Assembly (NCBI RefSeq): GCF_014203795.1
Contig: NZ_JACHJU010000001.1
Span: 1,798,001-1,862,000 of the forward strand
DNA: 64,000 nucleotides
DNA from: Streptosporangium album
GTDB lineage: Bacteria > Actinomycetota > Actinomycetes > Streptosporangiales > Streptosporangiaceae
Direction: 5' to 3'
Position numbers and translations under genes: made by a program. Numbering within the stretch: position 1 is the first letter of the stretch; every line of letters begins with the position of its first letter. The notes beneath the pieces are model-generated. The model worked only from the letters and a program-made list of their open reading frames with translations, was not told the DNA's origin and searched no databases. This document shows, piece after piece, positions 17,079 to 25,011 of this stretch.

Positions 17079-18260
17079 TCAGTAGGTCGGCAGGCTGGGG
17101 TCGACCGTCTTGACCCAGCTCAGCACGCCGCCACCCACATGGACCGCGTCGGAGAAGCCGGCGTTCTTGACGATCGCCAGCACCTCCGCCGACCGGGCAC
17201 CGGACTTGCAGTGGAGAACGATGCGCTTGTCCTGCGGGAGCTTCTCCAGCGCGGAGCCGTTGAGGAACTCACCCTTGGGGATGAGCACGGCACCGGGAAT
17301 GGAGACGATCTCATACTCGTTCGGCTCGCGGACGTCGATGACGTAGATGTTCTCGTCGGCGTCCTGCAGGGACTTGAGCTCGGCCGCGGTGATGGTGGAG
17401 CCGGAGGCCGCCTCCTGCGCCTCCTGGGAGACCGCGCCGCAGAACGCCTCGTAGTCCTCCAGGAGCTCGGTGACCGTCGGGTTCTTGCCGCAGAGCACGC
17501 ACTCGGGGTCCTTGCGGACCTTGACCGTGCGGTAGTTCATCTCCAGGGCGTCGTAGATCATCAGACGGCCGACCAGGGGCTCGCCGATGCCGGCGAGGAG
17601 CTTGATGGCCTCGTTGACCTGGATGGAGCCGATGGACGCGCAGAGCACGCCGAGCACGCCGCCCTCGGCGCAGGAGGGGACCATGCCGGGGGGCGGGGGC
17701 TCGGGGTAGAGGCAGCGGTAGCAGGGACCGTGCTCGGCCCAGAACACGCTGGCCTGCCCGTCGAAGCGGTAGATGGAGCCCCAGACGTACGGCTTGCCGA
17801 GGAGGACGGCCGCGTCGTTCACCATGTAGCGGGTGGCGAAGTTGTCGGTGCCGTCCACGATCAGGTCGTACCGGGAGAAGATGTCCATGACGTTGTCGGT
17901 GGTGAGCGCCATGGTGTGGACGACCACGTCGACCAGCGGGTTGATCTCCCTGACACTGTCCGCGGCGCTCTCCGCCTTGAGGCGGCCGACGTCCGACTGG
18001 CCGTGGATGACCTGACGCTGCAGGTTGGACTCGTCGACCACGTCGAAGTCGATGACCCCGAGCGTGCCCACGCCCGCGGCCGCGAGATACAGCAGCGCGG
18101 GGGAGCCCAGGCCGCCGGCGCCCACGCAGAGCACCTTGGCGTTCTTCAGGCGCTTCTGTCCGGCCATGCCCACGTCGGGGATGATCAGGTGGCGCGAGTA
18201 ACGGCGCACCTCGTCGACGGTCAGCTCGGCTGCCGGCTCTACCAGCGGTGGCAACGACAC
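17079..18260 (-). CDS. moeZ: adenylyltransferase/sulfurtransferase MoeZ (MoeB-ThiF domain plus rhodanese)
   Basis: A 393-residue protein. The N-terminal ThiF/E1-like domain adenylates the C-terminal glycine of small sulfur-carrier proteins (Rossmann motif GAGGLGSP, zinc ligands CYRC and CVLC). The C-terminal rhodanese domain carries the persulfide cysteine in HCKSGARS. MoeZ proteins activate MoaD- and ThiS-like carriers for molybdopterin, thiamine and sulfur amino acid synthesis. Start GTG with GGGAG 7 nt upstream. The gene lies downstream of the hydrolase gene on the same strand with a hairpin between. Confidence 0.93.
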   Translation of the reverse strand: MSLPPLVEPAAELTVDEVRRYSRHLIIPDVGMAGQKRLKNAKVLCVGAGGLGSPALLYLAAAGVGTLGVIDFDVVDESNLQRQVIHGQSDVGRLKAESAADSVREINPLVDVVVHTMALTTDNVMDIFSRYDLIVDGTDNFATRYMVNDAAVLLGKPYVWGSIYRFDGQASVFWAEHGPCYRCLYPEPPPPGMVPSCAEGGVLGVLCASIGSIQVNEAIKLLAGIGEPLVGRLMIYDALEMNYRTVKVRKDPECVLCGKNPTVTELLEDYEAFCGAVSQEAQEAASGSTITAAELKSLQDADENIYVIDVREPNEYEIVSIPGAVLIPKGEFLNGSALEKLPQDKRIVLHCKSGARSAEVLAIVKNAGFSDAVHVGGGVLSWVKTVDPSLPTY

Positions 18261-18293
18261 AGTTCTGCTCCCGTTTCAGGGGGTCTTGAGGGG

Positions 18294-18313
18294 GCGTGCT
18301 GAGCACAGCACGC
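18294..18313 (-). terminator. hairpin between the hydrolase gene and moeZ
   Basis: GCGTGCTG (18294-18301) pairs with CAGCACGC (18306-18313), loop of 4 nt. It is placed to end the hydrolase transcript or to shape the moeZ 5' UTR. Confidence 0.45.
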
Positions 18314-18338
18314 ACCATTCACAACCTAACGCGGTGCC

Positions 18339-19247
18339 TCAGTCATTCCCAATCGAGACGGAGGCAGTCTCACCTATCAGGCGCCGGGCCTCCCGGGCCA
18401 CTCTCTCGGGCAGTTCCATCTGCGCCACGTGCCCGGCGTCGGGCAGGAGCACCAGCCGCACATCGGGGAACGTCCGCCCGGCCCGCGCGGCCATGCGCGG
18501 GTTGACGAGCCGGTCGTGGCGGCCGTGGATGACCAGCGTGGGGGCGGTCACCTCGGCCGCCTGCCGCCACAGATTCTCCTCGCCGCGCCGGAAGTACTCG
18601 GCGACGAGACCTCGCGCCGAGCCGACCAGCGCGGCCGCCGCGTACGGCAGGCCGTCCCTGCGGCGCAGCTCTTCGGCCGCCTCACGGAGCCGCTCCGGAT
18701 GGACCCTGCCGAGGTCGGCGTAGCACATGCCGAGCGTGGCGTTGAGCCTGCGCTCGGCGGGCAGGGCACTCAACTGCGTCGCGGCCCACTCCCCCAGCCT
18801 CGGTACCGCCGACAGGGCCACCCGTGCCGGGCCGTACCTGGGGAGCAGGTCGGGCAGGGCCGGTGAGATGAGCGTGAGCGAGCGGACCAGCTCCGGACGG
18901 GTCGCGGCGACCCGTACGGATATCGCACCGCCCATGGAATTGCCGAACAGGTGGACGGGTCCGTCGGCGACCCGCTCGATCAGCGCACCGACGGTTCTGG
19001 AATAGGCGTCGACGGAGTAGTCACCGCCGGGGTCCTCCGGTGAGTGCCCCGCTCCCGGCAGGTCGAGCGCATGGCCGGTGACCACATCGGACAGCTCGCC
19101 CATCAGGTCGGTCCAGTTGGTCGCCGAGCCCGCGAGGCCGTGCACGTAGACGGCGGTCTCCCGAGGCCCGGGCGGGGTCGACCGCACGTGAATCCGCTGC
19201 TCTCCCAGGTCGACCAGCTCACCCGGCCAGTTCGAGATCGGCTCCAT
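18339..19247 (-). CDS. alpha/beta hydrolase
   Basis: A 302-residue alpha/beta hydrolase fold protein: oxyanion segment YVHGLAGSA, nucleophile elbow GNSMGG, an acid in HGRHDRLV and the catalytic His in DAGHVAQ. The substrate is unknown. M. tuberculosis LipV occupies a comparable place beside the adnAB/moeB cluster, which makes an esterase role possible. The ATG at 19247 is chosen because GGGGGG precedes it and the frame upstream runs into AT-rich DNA. Confidence 0.82.
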   Translation of the reverse strand: MEPISNWPGELVDLGEQRIHVRSTPPGPRETAVYVHGLAGSATNWTDLMGELSDVVTGHALDLPGAGHSPEDPGGDYSVDAYSRTVGALIERVADGPVHLFGNSMGGAISVRVAATRPELVRSLTLISPALPDLLPRYGPARVALSAVPRLGEWAATQLSALPAERRLNATLGMCYADLGRVHPERLREAAEELRRRDGLPYAAAALVGSARGLVAEYFRRGEENLWRQAAEVTAPTLVIHGRHDRLVNPRMAARAGRTFPDVRLVLLPDAGHVAQMELPERVAREARRLIGETASVSIGND

Positions 19248-19367
19248 GCCCCCCACGTCCTTCCCTGCTCGCCTCCACTCCGACGATAGCCGCCCGCCGT
19301 CCACCCGCCTACCAAAAGCGACATTAAAGACATATAGCAGCAAAACAATTAATAAGAGTCTTATATT

Positions 19368-19537
19368 GTCGATAAAGAGATAAGCTAAGGGTAAAAGCCG
19401 CCAATCTCCGTTTGTCCCCCAACGTGGGCGGAAATCAAGACTGCGAGGGGTGGACCTTTATGGACCATCCAGGGCATTTTCCAATTACTCCGGAAAATGT
19501 CAGTGAGGGCAACCGATCCTTTCAAGGGGGAAACGCA
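19368..19537 (+). promoter_or_regulatory. conserved 5' leader, unit 1
   Basis: Contains GTCGATAAA (19368-19376), CAATCTCCGTTT, the hairpin CATTTTCC (19475-19482) with GGAAAATG (19492-19499), and AAGGGGG (19524-19530) eight bases before the ATG. The region 19291-19380 upstream is unusually AT-rich for this genome. Confidence 0.6.
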
Positions 19538-19909
19538 ATGCCCATGTTCAAGAGCGTCTTCGCAGGACTCGCCATCAGCACGGCGCTGGCCGGCGGGATC
19601 GTCAGCCTCGGCGCGGCGACCACCATGACCACCGCCAACGCCGCCGTGGCCCAGACCACCATCGGCGCCTTCCAGACCTGCGGCGGCTGCGGCGGCGGCT
19701 GCGGCGGCGGCTGCAACCGTGATCGCCGCTTCGAGCGCAGGCACTTCAGACTGAGGATCTTCACCAACAACCGCAACCACAACGACGTCCGGGGCGACAA
19801 CGACCAGGCGCAGGCCCAGCGCGAGTTCCAGTGGAACCGCAGGAACGAGAACCGCAGGAACGAAAGGGATCAGCAGGGCCCCGCCGCGCCTCCCGCCGGC
19901 GGCCTCTAG
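19538..19909 (+). CDS. small secreted Cys/Gly-rich protein, copy 1
   Basis: A 123-residue protein of unrecognised family. Residues 1 to about 38 are a Sec-type signal peptide ending near ANAAVA. The mature part starts with a C-GG-C-GGG-C-GGG-C cluster, then a basic stretch and RLRIFTNN, VRGDN, QAQ and FQWNR blocks shared by all four copies; the C-terminus (RNERDQQGPAAPPAGGL) is unique to this copy. The pattern suggests an exported protein with disulfides or metal-bound cysteines. The ATG is set by AAGGGGG; an open frame continues upstream but is not needed. Confidence 0.75.
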   Translation: MPMFKSVFAGLAISTALAGGIVSLGAATTMTTANAAVAQTTIGAFQTCGGCGGGCGGGCNRDRRFERRHFRLRIFTNNRNHNDVRGDNDQAQAQREFQWNRRNENRRNERDQQGPAAPPAGGL

Positions 19910-20146
19910 TCGCTCAACCGGGGTCGCGGCGCGGCGCGTGGCCGGGTCATCTGACCACGCGCGGCCGGATCCACGGCCGTGATGAGTTCGGGCCCATGGC
20001 GGAGGGGCCGAGCGCCCGTATTCACCGAGATTGCCGTTACCCACGGAAAGGCAGCGGCCACGGAGAGAAGTCGGGCTCCTCGAAAGAGGCTCGGCAACCC
20101 GGCGCTCAGCCGGTGGTGACACCGGTCGCCCACGGCCTTCCAGGTG

Positions 20147-20178
20147 GGGGCTCCGCGATTTTCGAAACGCGGAGCCCC
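20147..20178 (+). terminator. terminator of unit 1
   Basis: GGGGCTCCGCG (20147-20157) pairs with CGCGGAGCCCC (20168-20178). It lies about 240 nt past the stop codon, at the end of a conserved 3' spacer. Confidence 0.7.
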
Positions 20179-20396
20179 TAATTCACGGAAGTCGCGTTTC
20201 ACCGGAGGAAAATCCACGCCGACCGCCCCATTCACAGGAGACCCCATCCTCTTCGGGGCGTTCTCTTCGGCACGCTCGGCCGGTGTCACACCTCCCCCCA
20301 TGCCCTTTCAGTGCTTTTTCCTTACGGCTTCGAGATCGACAGGCGGCACGGCCACAAGATCGGCTGTCGCCCCCTTTCCCGTGAGGACGATCTCCA

Positions 20397-20566
20397 TTGT
20401 CGATAAAAAGACAGTTGACATTAAAGGCCAACAATCTCCGTTTATCGACCAAGGCGGACGGAAATCAAGAATTCAGGGATGGCCCACTATGGACCGTCCA
20501 GGACATTTTCCGGTCACCCTGGAAAATGTCAGCGCGGGCAACACATCCTTTCAAGGGGGAAACGCA
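20397..20566 (+). promoter_or_regulatory. conserved 5' leader, unit 2
   Basis: Contains TTGTCGATAAA (20397-20407) and AATCTCCGTTTA. The leader hairpin is here a perfect 10 bp: GACATTTTCC (20502-20511) with GGAAAATGTC (20521-20530). AAGGGGG lies eight bases before the ATG. From 20179 to 20396 no gene is seen. Confidence 0.6.
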
Positions 20567-20893
20567 ATGCCCATGTTCAAGAGCGTCTTCGCAGGACTCG
20601 CCATCAGCACGGCGCTGGCCGGCGGAATCGTCAGCCTCGGCGCGGCGACCACCATGACCACCGCCAACGCCGCCGTGGCCCAGACCACCGCCGCCGGCTT
20701 CCAGACCTGTGGCGGCTGCGGCGGCTGCGGCGGCGGCTGCCGCCGCGACCGCCGTCGCGAAAACCACCGTTTCAGGCTGCGGATCTTCACCAACAACGAC
20801 AACCGCAACGACGTCCGGGGCGACAACGACCAGGCACAGGCCGAGCGCCAGTTCCAGTGGAACCGCAGGAACGAGAACGCGAACGACGACTAG
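20567..20893 (+). CDS. small secreted Cys/Gly-rich protein, copy 2
   Basis: A 108-residue paralogue with the same signal peptide. The cysteine cluster is C-GG-C-GG-C-GGG-C, followed by RRDRRRENHRFRLRIF, TNND, VRGDN, QAQAERQFQWNRR, and a short acidic end (ANDD). It is shorter than copies 1 and 4 because it lacks a C-terminal tail. Function unknown. Confidence 0.75.
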   Translation: MPMFKSVFAGLAISTALAGGIVSLGAATTMTTANAAVAQTTAAGFQTCGGCGGCGGGCRRDRRRENHRFRLRIFTNNDNRNDVRGDNDQAQAERQFQWNRRNENANDD

Positions 20894-21114
20894 TCAGAAC
20901 GCGGCACGTGGTCGAGACGTCTGACCACGCGCGACCGATTCACGGTCGCGACGAGCTCCGGCCCAGGGCGGAAGGGCCGAGCGCCCGCGTTCACTGAGAC
21001 CGCCGCCCTCGACATGAAGACGGCGACCGCACAGGGAACGCGGGCACCTCGAAACGGGCTCGAGAATCCGGAACTCAGCCGAGGATGACACTGATCGTCC
21101 ACGGCAATCCGGGT

Positions 21115-21146
21115 GGGGCTCCGCGGCTTTCGAAGCGCGGAGCCCC
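21115..21146 (+). terminator. terminator of unit 2
   Basis: GGGGCTCCGCG (21115-21125) pairs with CGCGGAGCCCC (21136-21146), about 220 nt after the stop. Confidence 0.7.
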
Positions 21147-21257
21147 TACTCCACGGAAAGCGCATTTCGCCACCGAGACACTCGTGCCGGACTGCACGCT
21201 TTTCCTTTATGGGAAGCCTTCTCATTCACCGGGACGACCTCCCTGAAAAACCTCGCC

Positions 21258-21426
21258 ATCGACAAAAATATGACCGAGATTAAAATCTGCCAATCTCTGT
21301 TTATTGTCTGATATGGGAGGAAATAAAGTCTATGAGGGATGGGCCGCTATGGACCATCCAGGACATTTTCCAATCACTCTGGAAAATGCCAGTGCGGGCA
21401 ACACATCCTTTCAAGGGGGAAACACA
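21258..21426 (+). promoter_or_regulatory. conserved 5' leader, unit 3
   Basis: Contains ATCGACAAA (21258-21266), GAGATTAAA, CAATCTCTGTTTATTGTC, and the hairpin CATTTTCC (21364-21371) with GGAAAATG (21381-21388). AAGGGGG precedes the ATG by eight bases. The segment 21147-21257 holds no gene. Confidence 0.6.
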
Positions 21427-21759
21427 ATGCCCATGTTCAAGAGCGTCTTCGCAGGACTCGCCATCAGCACGGCGCTGGCCGGCGGGATCGTCAGCCTTGG
21501 CGCGGCGACCACCATGACCACCGCCAACGCCGCCGTGGCCCAGACCACCGCCGTCGGCTTCCAGACCTGTGGCGGCTGCGGCGGCTGCGGCGGCGGCTGC
21601 CGCGAACGCCGCTTCGACCGGCGCCGCGAGCACTTCAGGCTGCGGATCGCCACCAACAACGACAACCAGAACATCGTCCGGGGCAGGAACGACCAGGCCC
21701 AGGCCGAGCGCCAGTTCCAGTGGGATCGGGAGCGCAGGAACAACAACAACGAGGAGTAG
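21427..21759 (+). CDS. small secreted Cys/Gly-rich protein, copy 3
   Basis: A 110-residue paralogue. Same signal peptide; cysteine cluster C-GG-C-GG-C-GGG-C; basic linker RERRFDRRREHFRLRI; then ATNND, VRGRND, QAQAERQFQWDRERR and an Asn/Glu-rich end. Function unknown. Confidence 0.75.
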   Translation: MPMFKSVFAGLAISTALAGGIVSLGAATTMTTANAAVAQTTAVGFQTCGGCGGCGGGCRERRFDRRREHFRLRIATNNDNQNIVRGRNDQAQAERQFQWDRERRNNNNEE

Positions 21760-21982
21760 TCCGAGCGCGGTGCATGACCGAGACATCTGACCGCGCACGG
21801 CCGGATTCACGGCCGTGATGAGCTCCGGCCCGCGGTGGAAGGGCCGAGCGTCCGTGTTCGCCGTGGTCGCCGTCCTCCGCGGGAGGACGGCGACCACGTA
21901 GGGAACACGGGCACCTCGAAACGGGCCAAAAACTCAGGAAAAAGCCGAGGATGAAATTTATTGTCCACGGCGTTCCGGGCGG

Positions 21983-22012
21983 GGGCTCCGCGGCTTTCGA
22001 AGCGCGGAGCCC
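21983..22012 (+). terminator. terminator of unit 3
   Basis: GGGCTCCGCG (21983-21992) pairs with CGCGGAGCCC (22003-22012). Confidence 0.65.
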
Positions 22013-22217
22013 TCGCTCCATGACAAGCGCATTTCCAGCCGAGGCATTCACGCCGGACGGCGCGCTTCTCCTTTACGGGAAGCCCTCTCCCCTTCCGCGC
22101 CATTCTTTCCGGCATGCCCGGCCGGCGCTCTCTCCCTCCCCGCGCCCTTTCGCCGCGCACTTTCCTGGTGGTCTCCACACCGGCGCGCAACGCGGCCAGC
22201 CGATCGGCAGGCGCCCC

Positions 22218-22285
22218 CTCTCCGACGGGACACCTCACTATGGGCGATCTTCTCTCCGACGGGACACCTCACTAAGGGCGATCCT
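22218..22285. repeat. 34-bp tandem duplication between units 3 and 4
   Basis: The segment beginning CTCTCCGACGGGACACC occurs at 22218-22251 and again at 22252-22285 with three differences. It lies just before the unit 4 promoter region. Confidence 0.7.
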
Positions 22286-22289
22286 CGAT

Positions 22290-22459
22290 GTCGATAAAAA
22301 CCACAACCGAGATTAAAGGTCGCCAATCTCCGTTTATTGTCCGATATGGGAGGAAATCAAGTCTATGAGGGATGGGCCATCACGGACCATCCCGGACATT
22401 TTCCAATCACTCTGGAAAATGCCAGTGGGGGCAACACATCCTTTCAAGGGGGAAACGCA
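22290..22459 (+). promoter_or_regulatory. conserved 5' leader, unit 4
   Basis: Contains GTCGATAAA (22290-22298), GAGATTAAAGG, CAATCTCCGTTTATTGTC, and the hairpin CATTTTCC (22397-22404) with GGAAAATG (22414-22421). AAGGGGG precedes the ATG by eight bases. Confidence 0.6.
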
Positions 22460-22834
22460 ATGCCCACGTTCAAGAGCGTCTTCGCGGGACTCGCGATCAG
22501 CACTGCACTGGCCGGCGGAATCGTCAGCCTCGGCGCGGCGACCACCATGACCACCGCCAACGCGGCCGTGGCCCAGACCACCATCGGCGCCTTCCAGACC
22601 TGCGGCGGCTGCGGCGGCGGCTGCGGCTGGCGGCGCTGCGGCTGTGGCGGCGGCTGCCACCGGCGCTGCGACCGCGACCGCCGTCGCGAGCACATCAGGG
22701 TGCGGGTCATCACCAACAACCGCAACACCAACATCGTCAGGGGCGGCAACAGCCAGGCGCAGACTCAGCGGCAGTTCCAGTGGGACCGTGAGGACGCCGC
22801 CGAGCGTGCCGCGCTCGCCGAAGGCGGTCTCTGA
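22460..22834 (+). CDS. small secreted Cys/Gly-rich protein, copy 4
   Basis: A 124-residue paralogue with the signal peptide of the other copies but an expanded cluster of seven cysteines: C-GG-C-GGG-C-GWRR-C-G-C-GGG-C-HRR-C. The rest follows the family (RRREHIRVRV, TNNRN, VRGGNSQAQTQRQFQWDRE), with a distinct C-terminus rich in Ala and Glu. Variation between copies is concentrated in the cysteine cluster and tail. Function unknown. Confidence 0.75.
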   Translation: MPTFKSVFAGLAISTALAGGIVSLGAATTMTTANAAVAQTTIGAFQTCGGCGGGCGWRRCGCGGGCHRRCDRDRRREHIRVRVITNNRNTNIVRGGNSQAQTQRQFQWDREDAAERAALAEGGL

Positions 22835-23082
22835 CCTTCCAGCCGGGTCGCACCTTGACCTGAGCACGGTAGGTGGTCGAGACGTCCGGCCACACGTGAG
22901 CGGACCACGGTCATGACGAGCTCCGGCCCATAGGCGGAAAAGGGCCGGGCGCCCGTATCCACCGGCAACCACCGCCCTCCACGAGAAGGCGACGGTCCAG
23001 CGGAAAACGCGGGCACCTCGGAACAAGCACACAACCCGCGCCTCAGCCAAGGCGACATCGGTTATCAACCGTATTACGGAGG

Positions 23083-23115
23083 GGGGCTCCACGGCTTTTC
23101 GAAGCGCGGAGCCCC
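23083..23115 (+). terminator. terminator of unit 4
   Basis: GGGGCTCC (23083-23090) pairs with GGAGCCCC (23108-23115); the inner part has one A-C mismatch compared with the other copies. The spacer 22835-23082 holds no gene. Confidence 0.6.
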
Positions 23116-23374
23116 TATTCCATGGCGGACCGACCCCTTCGACCGGCGCTCATGCCGGGCAGCGCGACTTTCTTCTGCGGGGAACGGCCTTCTCCACCGG
23201 CAAAGGCAGGGTGGCCGTCCAGTACCACACCGCCCGGTTCCGGCTCGTGCCCTCCCTCGCCAAGGCTCTCAACGTGCCGACCCCGCCGATCCGCAAACCC
23301 GGATCGGTGTGGATCGAAAGGATGTCGGCGGAGAGCACCGTGTCTGCGGCGGCGAGCTGCGAGTGCAGGTGGTC

Positions 23375-23515
23375 CAGCGTGCGGGGGCCGACGCCCGGCG
23401 CAACGAGAGGGCGCTGCTCGACGCCGCCGCAGCAGTCTTCGTGACCTCAGGCGTCGAAGCGCCGGTGCGCGACATCGCGGCCAGGGCGGGAGTCGGGGTG
23501 GCCACGATCTACCGC
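23375..23515 (+). pseudogene. TetR-family regulator, N-terminal fragment
   Basis: The plus strand encodes the DNA-binding part of a TetR repressor: ADARRNERALLDAAAAVF, then VRDIAARAGVGVATIYR. Homology stops at the Tyr-Arg where a functional protein would go on with HFP; the next bases belong to a transposase fragment on the other strand. No intact start is seen. The sequence 23116-23374 upstream is degenerate, and no gene can be assigned to it. Confidence 0.6.
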
Positions 23516-23827
23516 ATCCGCGTACTTCTTCACCGACGACGCATCGCCGATCCCGAGCTGCTCGGCCAGGTAATCCACCGCCGGCCGCGGCACCGTCAAC
23601 GGATCCTCCAGGAACAGGCCCTTGTACCGAACCGTCCCGATCCGGATCGCCACGCCCAACCGGTGTGAGTCGGCACACGACCGCGCGATCACATCCCGAT
23701 CGAACGCGTCCAGGAAGAAGAACTTCTCCAAGTCCGACAGCGACGGCACCTCGGTGAACGACGCGTAAGCGGCCCTCCGCCCATCACTCAGAAACTCCGC
23801 AGCATGACCGGTGATCGTAGAGACCAC
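23516..23827 (-). pseudogene. Tn3-family transposase, N-terminal fragment (DUF4158 region)
   Basis: About 104 residues matching the start of Tn3-type transposases: AEFLSDGRRAAY, LEKFFFLDAFDRDVIA, RLGVAIRIGTVRYKG, VDYLAEQLGI and VKKYA. It breaks off at the junction with the TetR fragment; the catalytic part is missing. A GTG at 23827 with GGTGGA upstream may be the original start. No terminal inverted repeats were found nearby. The stretch 23828-23927 holds nothing further. Confidence 0.65.
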
Positions 23828-23927
23828 ACGTTTCCACCAGATGATCACCGGTATCGCCCCGATGACCAAAACCTCACCCACCCACAACTACCTCACCACG
23901 GGCCACAGACCATGACCATTCTCAGCG

Positions 23928-24800
23928 CTAACGGCTGTCCGCAGGTTCCTCGACCCCGTTCTCCTCGGTGTCCTGATCACCCACGGACTCGGCCGGCGCC
24001 TTCTCCCGGACCGGCGTCCTTCCGCCGCTCCCTTTCTTGGCCGCCTCGACACTGGCCCGCAGCGCGGCCATCAGATCAGCCGGCGGCCCCTCCTCGAGGG
24101 GAACCTCCGCGGGGACGACCTCCCTGCCCTCGACCTTCGCCTCGATGACCTCCTGGAGTGCCTCCCGGTAGGCGTCCCTGTGCGCGGAGGGGTCGAAATC
24201 CGCGACCATCGTCTCGATCAGCGACTCGGTCAGCCTCGCCTCCTGGAGGAGGACGTCGACGTCCTCCTCCAGGAACGGGAAGTCCGCGACACGCACCTCG
24301 TCCGGCCAGAGCATGGTCTCCAACAGGAACACCCCGTCCCGGACCCGGAGCACCGCGAGCGACTCGCGCTGCCGCAGCGCCACCTTGACGACCGCCACCA
24401 GGCCGGACCGCGCCAGCGCGTCGCGGAGCAGCACGTACGGTTTGATCCCGACGGCGTCCGGCTCCAGGTAGTAGGCCTTGTCGAGCATGATCGGATCGAT
24501 CTGGTCGGCCGGGGTGAACTGAAGCACCTCGATCCTGCGCGAGGTGGACAACGGCAGGTCCTCGAAGTCGTCGTCGGCGAGCACGACCATGTCACCGGTG
24601 GGGAGTTCGTACCCCTTGGCCACGTCGGCGAACGGAACCTCCTCCCCGCACACCTGGCAGACCCGCCGGAACCGGATCCGGCCCGTGTCCTCCCCGTGCA
24701 CGAGATGGAAGGCGACGTCGCGGCGCTCCGTCGCGCTGAACAACCTGACCGGGATGGTGACCAGCCCGAACGAGACCGCGCCTTTCCAGATGCTCCGCAT
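23928..24800 (-). CDS. ku: Ku protein (non-homologous end joining)
   Basis: A 290-residue bacterial Ku. It begins MRSIWKGAVSFGLVTIPV, the family signature, and keeps the Ku core to about residue 255, followed by a Lys/Glu-rich tail. Homodimeric Ku binds double-strand ends and recruits LigD for end joining. No ligD lies in the window. GGGAG 6 nt before the ATG supports the start. Confidence 0.95.
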   Translation of the reverse strand: MRSIWKGAVSFGLVTIPVRLFSATERRDVAFHLVHGEDTGRIRFRRVCQVCGEEVPFADVAKGYELPTGDMVVLADDDFEDLPLSTSRRIEVLQFTPADQIDPIMLDKAYYLEPDAVGIKPYVLLRDALARSGLVAVVKVALRQRESLAVLRVRDGVFLLETMLWPDEVRVADFPFLEEDVDVLLQEARLTESLIETMVADFDPSAHRDAYREALQEVIEAKVEGREVVPAEVPLEEGPPADLMAALRASVEAAKKGSGGRTPVREKAPAESVGDQDTEENGVEEPADSR

Positions 24801-24966
24801 GGCGTCTCCCTACCCTGGAGCTTCCCATTGATTTTCGCACACGGGTTCGGAAGTGTCGCCGGACGGGCACAGGCACTCACCAACGAGCCAGGTACCCGTC
24901 ATGGCAGATCCGATGCCATGCCTTTCTCGGCAGGCGGGTACGGACGCCGTACGCTTGGCGGTGTCC

Positions 24967-24996
24967 AGTGTTCGCAGGAGAAGTGTTCGCAGGAGA
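24967..24996 (+). repeat. 15-bp tandem duplication in a promoter region
   Basis: AGTGTTCGCAGGAGA occurs twice head to tail (24967-24981, 24982-24996), just before the ribosome site of the gene at 25012. GTACGGACGCCGTAC upstream is a palindrome overlapping a TACGCT -10-like box. Confidence 0.7.
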
Positions 24997-25011
24997 ACGG
25001 AGGCGGGGCGG

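Larger units (their letters stand above)
19368..23115 (+). repeat. array of four tandem units, each with a small secreted Cys/Gly-rich protein gene
   Basis: Four direct repeats of about 0.75-0.83 kb, each with the same parts: a GTCGATAAA-like box, a conserved 5' leader with an 8-bp hairpin, AAGGGGG ribosome site, a 108-124 codon gene, a conserved 3' spacer of about 220-250 nt, and a GGGGCTCC...GGAGCCCC terminator. Start-to-start distances are 1029, 860 and 1033 nt. The signal-peptide region is nearly identical between copies while the mature ends vary. No mobile-element ends are seen around the array. Confidence 0.85.

Noticed and set aside
19412-19537. In-frame upstream extension of the four secreted proteins
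   Set aside because: Open in all copies, but a strong AAGGGGG site and a normal signal peptide set the start at MPMFKS or MPTFKS; the upstream part also carries an RNA hairpin.
19538-22834. Ribosomally made, modified peptide precursors
   Set aside because: A Sec signal peptide is present and no modification enzyme genes are nearby.
19906-23058. Conserved minus-strand frames across the array spacers
   Set aside because: They repeat only because the DNA units are duplicated; no start signals or motifs.
19368-23115. CRISPR array
   Set aside because: The repeats are gene-sized units, not short repeats with spacers, and there are no cas genes.
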